Origin: Amblyomma americanum
Taxonomy: Eukaryota; Arthropoda; Arachnida; Ixodida; Ixodidae
Direction: 5' to 3'
Assembly (NCBI RefSeq): GCF_052857255.1
Contig: NC_135505.1
Span: 141,768,343-141,832,342, forward strand
Length of the DNA stretch: 64,000 bases
Part shown: one piece after another, positions 34,871 to 64,000 of the stretch
Position numbering within the stretch: the first letter of the stretch is position 1
Layout of the letters: each line of letters begins with the position of its first letter
Made by a program: the position numbers and the translations under genes
The notes under the pieces: generated by a model
What the model was told of the DNA's origin: nothing
The model's database searches: none
The model's input: the letters and a program-made list of their open reading frames with translations, nothing else

Positions 34871-35344
34871 CAAAATTTTTGCCCCTAGGATGCTGGACAT
34901 GTTTGAAAGAAAGTAAAACATCAACTTCTCATTTTTTACGCTGATTGCACGCAATAACTGTCCCAGCTACGGCACTGAGGATTCGTAACTTTAGCCTTGT
35001 ATATTGGTCGTTAATGTGCTTGTGTCGTGCTTGCTACACATTTCTTTTCTAACAGGTTCTAGTGTATGTCCAATGCGTCTTACAATGCCTTCCAGAACAA
35101 AACGGTGAAAATCATCCTTTTGCGTAAAACTTTTATGAAGAATTATGATCCGCTATCATTGCAGTCGGCATTGTCAAAGCCACTTGGAAAAAGTTTGCTT
35201 GACCGCTTCGAAAGCTTTTTCAATCAGTGGTCTCAATAATTAATTCGCCTTCTTTCTTTGTCGCGATTGTTCAACTCAATATACTCTACTGCCACAAACA
35301 GAAATCATCCAACAAAGTACTGGAGCGAAACTATTAAGTTCTGA

Positions 35345-35786
<442 letters not shown>

Positions 35787-36493
35787 GCCCAGGGTGCATT
35801 GCTGATATACGCTGATAAGTTCCTCTTCTTCCTCTTCAAGAAATATACTAAAGATTGACTTGCTATTAAAATATCATACTAGAAAGACCCACGCACAGGC
35901 TCAGTTTACATTCCTTAAATAATAACACCCGGAACTATAAACCAATTTTTTTGTAAGCCACACAATATCCGTACCCGGGCCCCTAACACTGGGGATGAGT
36001 CACATCCATATCGCGTAAAACACTTCACTTAGGTGAATATAAGCTGATAGCTCATAATAAATGTCAGCCACACTGAAGCTGTCCTCCCTTGATTTCGCGG
36101 TATACATCAAATAAAGATTAAGTAATGGTATTATCTGCTATAGCAAAAAATATTATTGCCTCTGTATCAAGCAAACTGAGTGCGTTTCTACTTGAGTCCC
36201 AAAAACTTAGCTTATACTCAGTTGTGAATACACTATGAAACGCATTAAAAATAAAATTACTCCTTACACAGAGCGACATTCTGTCACGTCATTTCTATGT
36301 GACATCGAAAGATAAACATTGGATGAAGAAACACGTTTGAGTATTGACCTTAACACCGACCCGACACCCGAGCTCGTGACAAATACTCAAAATTGAAAAA
36401 ATATGTCAAAGAAACGGCTGCTAAACGAAATTACTAAGCTCAAAATGCGTATTTGTTTAAGGCAGGCAAGAAAATTAAGATAGCCTGAAGGAA

Positions 36494-38030
36494 ATGTGCA
36501 AGTATATAAAACTAAATATAACCTTGAGAGGTCATTCCTTATATCTTGGCATAAACTGCGCGGCTGATAATGAAACCGAAGCACATATTTTCAAGCTTTA
36601 CTTTGAGCCTGTGTTTCCGCTAGTGGTAACAGTTTTCGAAGGCTTCGAGAATAAAAATAGGCTTGCGCAGATTACCGACATCGCACTTAGGGAACATGCC
36701 ATTAGTTTGCCCTTGCATAAGACTAAAGAACATTCAGCCGCTGGTCCAGATGTCAAGCCTTTTCTAAGGCTTTTTTATTGCCCCCCTCCCCCCCTCAACA
36801 TCACTCCTGTCCAGTGGACGTTGGATGCTGGAAATAAAGCTGACTTTGACTTTGATATATCCGACTCGATTTTAAAGAACTGCCCTACCTCTATTTCCCT
36901 TTTTTTAACTGCAAGTTTTCCAGTGCCCTTTGAGGAAGGCAAGTTCCGTACTGATTGGAAGTGTAGTAATATTATTGCCTTCTATAATGAGCCATCTTAC
37001 AGCAACAACTTCTTCATCACAATGCAGTATGGTTTCTGAGCCGAATTTTCATGCGACTCGCAATTTACGCCGTACACATGACATTGTCTCTCCAGTTGAC
37101 ACTGGTAGGTAAGTAGATTGTATATTTTCGCATTAAACCAAAGCGTTTAATTCCGGTTCGCACGCATTGCTGCGACAGAATCTGTCTGTCCTGAGCATAT
37201 CTGCAGAACCCATGATCTGGATAGAAGCTTATCTACTCGGTACAAGACAGCAAGTAGTTCTCGATGGCGTATCGTCATTTTCCGCGACTGTCTTACCTGT
37301 CTTACCTGGAGCAGCTTCTTTTTCTCGCTATTATCAACGAGCGTGCTGGAACTGTTTCGAGCTGAACCAAACTCAACGCAGATGACTGCTGCATTGATTT
37401 TATTGCGACGTTTGCTGCGAAATCAATCACGACTGCTTCCAAAATGGTACCAACTCTGTTCTGTCATGGTGCTGAACCTGGAACATGAAACTTGACATTT
37501 CAGTATTCCATTTGACTATTTTCCCAAATAAAAATGGTCTCATTAAAAGTTACCTTACGGGTGACGTTCTTTTGTCCGTTCAGACAAGGCACGTGTAAAT
37601 ACCTAGACCTTATTTTTGAGCGGCACTGCGTCGTGGAACGCTCATGTATAGTATTTCAAGGTAAAGACTAGATGGGTACTGAACTCCTTGCGAAGCAACT
37701 TCAAGTATGCGCGGTTAAAGTTAAAATAGACTGTGTATATAACAAATGTAGCCCGATCTTAGAGCACACATGCGTGGTATGGGACCTGGCAACGAAAAAT
37801 TAATAGAGATATATAGAGCGCATAGTGAAACGTGCAACTCGACTTGCGAAAGAGGACTATGATTTGACGAAGCGCTCATCTGATATTGTGAAATTTTTCG
37901 GATGGCCCTCTCTCTGAGAGACGTAAGTACTTACCACCATCAGTACTTAAAAAGTTTCTAAAAATAAAACCAGTATTAACATTGGAGTTTACTTGATGGA
38001 GTGCCTGCTTACATGTGCGCCTGCGTGCAA
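36494..38030 (+). mobile_element. Degenerate CR1/Jockey-like LINE relic
   Basis: Reverse transcriptase remnants in order: FRTDWKCSNIIAFYNEPSYS (for DWKxAxVxPxxKKG, about 36950), then AEPMIWIEAYLLG..QQVVLDGVSSF and VLPVLPGAAS (for the VPQGSVLGP motif B, about 37210-37310), then LEHTCVVW at about 37760. Many stops and frameshifts are present. No ADD-box catalytic core survives intact. Confidence 0.78.
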
Positions 38031-38339
38031 GAATTGCCTTTTACATAACCGTTATGCACGATTGCACCTCTTTGCCCGATCTTATCGTTCCTGCTCCTCT
38101 TGTCGTCTTGTCGTGTTTTTCACATTGTTACGTGACCACAATGTGGTCCGTAACATGAGTGAATTGTTGCACTTTTTCCCGTTTGCATTATAGATGTATT
38201 CTGCATATTGCGCCGATTGGCAACTGTCCATCATGTTTACCTGACAGAAGTGTTGCATTGCTGTGTCCATCATGCTGACATCATCAAAGTGTTGCACGCT
38301 GACATTACTGAAGTATGGCATTGTTATTGTTTGTTTGGA

Positions 38340-38705
<366 letters not shown>

Positions 38706-40084
38706 CCATTATGGGTGTATCTCGTATATTCCGCCGAATTTCTGCTCTCCATTATGTCTCGTACCTTCCCCGTATATTAATTTTTATTTATTTATTAGAT
38801 ACCTGCATCGCCTTGCAACGTTACAGCAGCCCAGAAAAAGGCTGTAGCAGAGTGTATAAATAAAGTAAATAAAAATAAAATTTATCTCAGAAATGGTCCT
38901 GCCACTTGGCCTGGGGAACAGCAGATTATACGCATCACAGGCTGTGTGATAGATACGATGCGGTGACTTTTTTCCCGTGGAGAAGCACGCAGAGTCTGCC
39001 AGTCTCCTTCTTCATCAGAGCTGGATTTTACGGCTGACTATGACGTTATGCTCACAAGCTGTTAGGCCGTAAAACAATTTCTGCGACGTTAAGAAATCGG
39101 GGTAGCACACCAATCGAAAGACCTCGTTGAATGCTTACCATTGGCATGAAAATTTCATGGGCCCAAATCAAAATACAAGTTGTACTTGATATTTTATTCC
39201 CAGCACGTCTCCCGTTCGCTTGATGCAGTGTGTGGCTCTTCTTTAATGAGAACTATACGCTATAGTAAAAAGGTGCAATTCGCGCAAGTTAAGCTGCCGT
39301 CATAGCGCTGGAAAATTGCTGGGAAAGCTAAAACGTAGATGACGTAGGCGTTTCTCAACATCGGAGCAGTTAAGCGCATATCTAAGATGTGATGGCACCG
39401 AAACGTAGGAGAGGGAACCAATGTCAATACCATACGCGGCCAAATTTCGGCTCATGCGGAACGCGATAGAACTCAACTCAATCAAGAACGTCTTAATGAA
39501 GTCTGAATTTAAGTGCTTCAGTGCTAGGTTTTGCCTGCTCTAGGCAGATGATTCCGGAAACTTTTTTTTTTTCAACGAAAGCTGTTTATAGGACACCTTC
39601 CACAGGCGATCGTGCTTAGCTCTTCTTTACACTGCGGGTGAGGGAAGGCGAAAGGGAATTCCAATAATGATTGGATTACTAAACTAAGCGGGCAGCACCT
39701 GTGTCCGTGCAATGATTGACACCTCATTGAAACACCAGTGTCCTAAGTGTGTTAGGAGCTCAGATTTGCAGCACTGTCACTGTTCCGAGAGATTGATAAG
39801 GAAATAGGATTTAGGATTCGTTCGATGTTGCTTGAATAGCTGGAAGTTTTATTCCCTATCTGAGTGACCCACTTCATTGGGAATCTGTAGCGTTTGCTTT
39901 GCAACGGAAACTTTTATATCCGTTGCCTGACAAACACTATTATGTGTAACCGTGATCTCTCAGACGTTTTTGTTACAACCACATGTGCTCTCTTACTGTT
40001 CATCGTTGATGCATTATATTTTTGGATTATTTACTGTTTACTACGAATTTTTCTCATTACTGCTTTCAGCTTATTTTCAGTTTT
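38706..40084. other. No gene recognised
   Basis: Right part of the copy 2-specific stretch. No domain or repeat family was recognised beyond simple AT-rich runs near 38860. Confidence 0.5.
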
Positions 40085-40428
40085 ATGTAAGCATACATGC
40101 GAGTGCATTGAAATCATTCTGTATTAAGTCGTCAATATCAGTGTGATTTGTTCACGTTTGCGAAACGGTGTAGCTGGCGCCGCTAACACGTGGTAATCTC
40201 TGCTTTCGTGTACACGACAATAAAAAAAAGCCTTTATATCCGAGAGGGCAGCGAAGTCGGGCATTTGTTTGAACGATGAAAACATCTTAGTGCCTCTAAA
40301 GTCTACAGCATTCCGAAAATATGTGCGCAGGTTGATAAAGGCTCGATTGCTCAGCCAATGAATTCACTCGCAAGGAACAAGACGATGCTAAAAGGCGTAA
40401 CGCAAAAGAAAGTCGCCGTGGAATATTT

Positions 40429-40680
40429 GGTTTGGTTTGGTTTATAGGGGTTTAACGTCCCAAAGCGACTCAGGCTATGAGGGACGCCGTAGTGAATGTC
40501 TCCGGAAATTTCGACCACCTGGGGTTCTTTAACGTGCACTGACATCGCACAGTACACGGGCCTATAGAATTTCGCCTCCATCGACATTCGACCGCCGCGG
40601 CCGGGATCGAACCCGCGTCTTTCGGGCCAGCAGCCGAGGGCCGTAACCACTCAGCCACCGCGGCGGCTCGTGAAATATTT
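40429..40680 (-). mobile_element. Complete tick SINE, absent from copy 1
   Basis: Minus-strand GGTTTGG-family SINE with intact boxes (CCGGGATCGAACCCGCG in plus-strand reading). Flanks GGAATATTT and GAAATATTT look like a target duplication. Copy 1 has the uninterrupted site near 9349 (CGCCGTTGGATAAACGATCT). Confidence 0.9.
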
Positions 40681-41351
40681 GATCTCATTGTGCGTAAAAC
40701 TCAATCGAGCTTGTTCTAATTGGTTCATGTGGGGCCCTGGTATTGACAGAATAATCCAAGCATGCTAAGTTTTCGTCATATAGTGGGAGCAGAGAGGCAG
40801 TGACATTTGTGCGGGGTGGCAATGCATGTGGTAGTCACAGCCTCATGCAGGATTCCAGATGAGCACAGCTTCGCTATCTACGCACCCACGCTATTTTGTG
40901 ACCTTTCTGCATCATTCTCGAAAGATACGAGCAGGACTGTATCATCCTTCTGCTGCTTATGCGAGGTCGTATAGAAGAGGAGAACACGACGTTCTTTTTT
41001 TTTTAAAGCATTCTACAAACGCTTCACGCTCTGGCTGAAAGGTCAGAGAGCACGAGAGACGACAGGCGAATCCGCCTACTTCTGTTTCTTTGAGCCGGCA
41101 GCGCATGTGCCGTTGCTTTAGATGCACTTAAACTACGCTACATCCACATTTGAACTTTATCGGCGTCAAAGTCGTTTAAATTCCTAGAGAGGCATTATTA
41201 CATTCAGCGCTTTTCACTACACGTGCTCATCACAATACAGAAGCAACTAAAAGTCAACCCAAGCCCCGTGAACTGACGCCAAGCGGTTGTCACTAGGTCT
41301 CTTAATCTTATTTTCCACTAAATAATGACAAGACATTTGAGCTGGGCTCAA

Positions 41352-41359
41352 TATAAAAG
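41352..41359 (+). promoter_or_regulatory. TATA box of the lipocalin gene
   Basis: TATAAAAG, 128 nt before the ATG. With initiation about 25-30 nt downstream, the 5' UTR would be about 95-100 nt. It is conserved as TATTTAAG in copy 1. Confidence 0.65.
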
Positions 41360-41479
41360 ACCTGCTGTGCAGCCCGGTCACTTGGTCGACGGTTGTGCTC
41401 AGCATTGTGCAGACTCGAAGGGCAGAAAAATTAATTTTATCGTGCAGCCGAAGGCAGCACACCAACTGCACGACAGACC

Positions 41480-60940
<19,461 letters not shown>

Positions 60941-61299
60941 GAAATGCCATGGCTCTGGAGAAATGCGAACACCATCAGAACCGAGGCAAAAGGGGATGGA
61001 TTTTGACGCCCACCGCTAGCCGGTTCATGTTCAGTGTTGGGAATGTGACAGAGCCACGAATTCATAAGAATTCCAGCTGAAGCGGAACACCGGAAAAATC
61101 TTGCACATTAAAAATTCAAAATTTTGCTATTTACACCACCTAGCAAAAAATGGGACGGTGCACAGGGATAGCGAAGCGCCCTTCAAAATTTCATGCAGCA
61201 GTCATTCTTGCAATGAATTCTTCCGAAATTAACTCTATGGACACCTATACATATTTCTGAGCCTATTCGCATGACGTGAGAGCGTAACCCACGAGCACT

Positions 61300-62170
61300 A
61301 ACCTGACTGAGTCGGGTCGCGCGCGTACTCTGCTTTTACGTTGTGGGGTTTAATTGGGGAGATAAATAAGTTCTCCCCCGGTTAATCGCGGCCAAGGAAA
61401 TTCAGAACCGCCAGACCCCACCCCGTTGTCGCGTACGCTACCGAGCGCACGCAGGGCCTTGCTTTGTGGGGGAACAAAGGAACGAGACTCTGGCTGACAC
61501 AAAACAGGCATTTATTACTATAACAACAATAACGCCAGCTAGGAACAAAATGCGTCAAGGAATCCAGGTTGTCCGACTCACCAGCACGGTTACAATCGAG
61601 CGAACGCTCGCTCATGCTAGGGCAGGTTTGGTTTGGTTTGATAAGGTTTAACTTCCCAAAGCGACTCAGGCTATGAGGGACGCCGTAGTGGAGGCCTCCG
61701 GGAATTTCGACCACCTGGGGTTCTTTAACGTGCACTGACATCGCACAGTACACGGGCCTCTAGAATTTCGCCTCCATCGAAATTCGACCGCCGCGGCCGG
61801 GATCAAGCCCACGTCTTTCGGGTCAGCACATGCTATGGCAGGGAAGGTCCTCCTCGGCCAGACGGCACGAGATGCAGGAGAACGTTCTCCCCCACGGCCT
61901 CACCCTGCTGGCGAAGACCAGAGACCCGCGCCTACACGTCCGCACGCGCCGACGTTTCCCCGCCGAAGAGAGTGTGCTCTCCAGCGCGCGTGCAGTAGTC
62001 ATGCCGGACGTGGCGCTCATGTCGCTGCGACGCAGGCGCCCTATATTGTTAGTTAAGGTAACTAGGGAGGGTCACTTGGCGCGTCCCTCCTCGAGACAAA
62101 GCCGTGGGAGGGTGCATCGCTGGAAAGAGAACCAAAAGGGACGTCGTGGATCAAAGTCCCCATAACGTGT
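61300..62170. mobile_element. Tick repeat of LTR-like composition split by a SINE
   Basis: GGGGTTTAATTGGGGAGATA, AAGTTCTCCCCCGG and CAGGCATTTATTACTATAAC on the left, and a GC-rich segment 61835-62060 on the right. It resembles the LTR or leader of tick retroelements, but I cannot assign a family. Confidence 0.4.
61624..61832 (-). mobile_element. tick SINE, truncated at the head
   Basis: Minus strand, GGTTTGG tail (AAACCAAACC), body intact, ends after the box B region at GGGTCAGCA. The first bases of the tRNA-like head are missing. Confidence 0.9.
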
Positions 62171-63754
62171 GTTTATTTTTTCTTGTTTTTTAAACCCATA
62201 GCAGTTATTGATGAGGATGCCCAGAGGACGCGATTGTGTTCGCGTGACAACATCCGAGCCTCGAGAATGGGAGTGGTGTGAAAAGGGAAGACCTGGCTAT
62301 CAAGAAAATCGTAGTAATTGTATCACACTTGATCATCACCTCAACCGTGTCGTCAAGGGAAAAAAAGTGAACAAATGGCCTTCACGAAAGGCGAGGCTCA
62401 GTAGCTGTCGCATTTCTCGGTAGATATACTTCAAGCGCACCATAAGGGAAATGAAGGATGAAGTGAAAGGAGAAAGGGAGGACCAGGTGCAGTCGTGGAC
62501 GGCTCCGATATAACTTCGACCATCCCTCCTCCTTGGCACCTGCCAGCCAAAGCTTTAGACGGACGGCAGGATGAAGGGACATATTTTTCGAACATGGGAG
62601 GTTCTCATGCTAAAGCTTTAAGAAAGCGGACAAGGCGCGGATATACAGATCTTCTAATAATTCTGACCACACTGGTTTCTTTAACGTGTTGTGATATCGC
62701 ACAGCACACTGCGATCTTTTGCATTGCACCTTTATCGAAAAGCAGCCTCCGTGGTCTGCGATTTCATTAAAAGTCCTTAAGGTAAGCATGCGAATTCCGC
62801 AAAATACTGAAGGCTGAATTTCATCCCGTGTCCGTTAGATGACGCTGCCACGGCAGTAGCGAGCGCCCACAGCACATTTATAACTGACGCATAACCAACC
62901 CCAGCCATCGCACAGTGTTTAATGCTTTGAAAGGACCTTTGTGGTGTCAATTTACTAAATTTGGCGACACACTTCGGCTATCTTATGCCTAATAATAGCG
63001 GTGTTAAATTTCATAGTGTAGTAATATGCATTCTGTTTGTATGACTGTGTGTAGTCTGTGTGCATCAGGGTGTACCGTGTATCGGCTATCACCGCTGTTT
63101 CTTTTCAACATACGGTGAGTAGCCAGGAATTTGTTTTCTTTTTCAAATGGGAAGTCATGTCGTCTCACGCCTAAGTTTCGGTTACGTTTTCCCTACGTCC
63201 CACACTATTACCAACAGCAGTTATCTCCCTCCCTTCTATTGAACCCCCGCTCTCTGATGCAAATATAAGGTGTTTTTTAATCTTTACAGGTTTTTATTTT
63301 AAAAACTATGACATATTCATTGGTGGGGTCTCTTGAGCTGGACTGTATAGCAAGACGGACATTATGCACCTCATACAGAGGAGAAATTAGACGATCAATT
63401 CACTTAAGTTAACCGAGAAACTTTTTATTCTTGATTTCAGGGGCAAAGGTTATATTGCGAAATTGATGGCCGTCAACATCGAAGGCGAACATTGTTCACA
63501 AATTTTCTTAATTGGCAATTTGATTTGAAATACCGAAGGTCAAAAATACTCATTTGAAACTTCTTTGAGGTGGCTTTACCGCATTACCTAATTATGAAAT
63601 GACGTAGTTGCGCGTCGTATCATCGCCGAAATCAAGTCAACTTCATCTGCAAATACACCAACTGCGCCTGTATTTTATATGTAAGAAGTGCGAGAGATGC
63701 CATTTTATAAGTATGCAAACCGGGAAAGCCAACTCAGTGAGCTTTAATAATAAT
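62171..63754. other. Mostly unrecognised, with a decayed SINE
   Basis: 62480-62770 holds weak SINE traces (GACGGCTCCGATATAACTTC, TTTCTTTAACGTG, GATATCGCACAGCACAC). No gene was recognised. Confidence 0.5.
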
Positions 63755-64000
63755 TTGTTTTGGGGGAAAGGAAATGGCGCAGTATCTGTCTCATATATCG
63801 TTGGACACCTGAACCGCGCCGTAAGGGAAAGGACAAGGGAGGGAGTGAAAGAAGAAGGGAAGAAGGAGGTGCCGTAGTGGAGGGCTCCGGAATAATTTCG
63901 ACCACCTGGGGATCTTTAACGTGCACTGACATCGCACAGCACACGGGCGCCTTAGCGTTTTTCCTCCATAAAAACGCAGCCGCCGCGGTCGGGTTCGAAC
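63755..64000 (-). mobile_element. tick SINE cut by the window end
   Basis: Same subfamily as 38340-38705, with the box B end visible (GCCGCGGTCGGGTTCGAAC). Box A would lie beyond the window. Confidence 0.88.

Noticed and set aside
36494..37039. A 181-codon frame as a novel gene
   Set aside because: Its C-terminal half matches the early reverse transcriptase region of LINEs, and LINE motifs continue downstream.

Overview
The window reads as nuclear DNA of a hard (ixodid, probably metastriate) tick. Supporting signs are tick-type tRNA-derived SINEs, CR1-like and I-like LINEs, Ty3/gypsy fragments, very long microsatellites, and three gene families that are large in ticks: M13 neprilysin-like proteins, TRAF-like proteins and salivary lipocalins (histamine-binding type). 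There are no prokaryotic features. Most long open frames are microsatellites or transposon debris. The real genes have small exons or a single large exon.

Layout. (1) 0.64-10.5 kb: copy 1 of a segmental duplication. It holds a broken M13 gene (two in-frame stops, 5' end replaced by a dispersed repeat), an intact-frame 5'-truncated LINE with a 10-bp target duplication, another insertion of about 450 bp, a SINE, and a lone lipocalin first exon. (2) 10.5-16.4 kb: mostly anonymous, with a GC-rich patch. (3) 16.4-19.9 kb, minus strand: a two-exon TRAF-like gene (RING, TRAF zinc fingers, coiled coil, MATH). (4) 21.5-26 kb: an STPR-motif ORF, SINEs and a CTATAGA-rich repeat. (5) 26.2-32.1 kb and 40.1-41.7 kb: copy 2 of the duplication, with an intact M13 frame whose zinc-binding HExxH is replaced by KEVFK. 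It is split by about 8 kb of other sequence carrying a 440-bp GT repeat, a LINE relic and a SINE with an expanded GAAA tract. (6) 41.5-60.9 kb, plus strand: a five-exon lipocalin gene whose coding exons (80-164 nt) lie among about 19 kb of introns full of LINEs, SINEs, gypsy pieces and microsatellites. (7) 61-64 kb: repeats and SINEs.

Main result. The lipocalin gene is not visible as an ORF, because no exon exceeds 164 nt. Its five exons join in phase with GT-AG splice sites throughout and give 204 residues: a signal peptide, a QDAW motif, a CELW motif, seven mature cysteines and three N-glycosylation sequons. A second first exon with its own TATA-like box lies in copy 1, so M13 and lipocalin exon 1 were duplicated together. 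Insertions present in only one copy (LINE and 450-bp element in copy 1, SINE in copy 2) postdate the duplication.

Limits. Everything was read by eye. Family calls rest on motif recognition, splice calls on consensus and phase, and repeat edges are approximate to tens of bases unless a target duplication fixes them.
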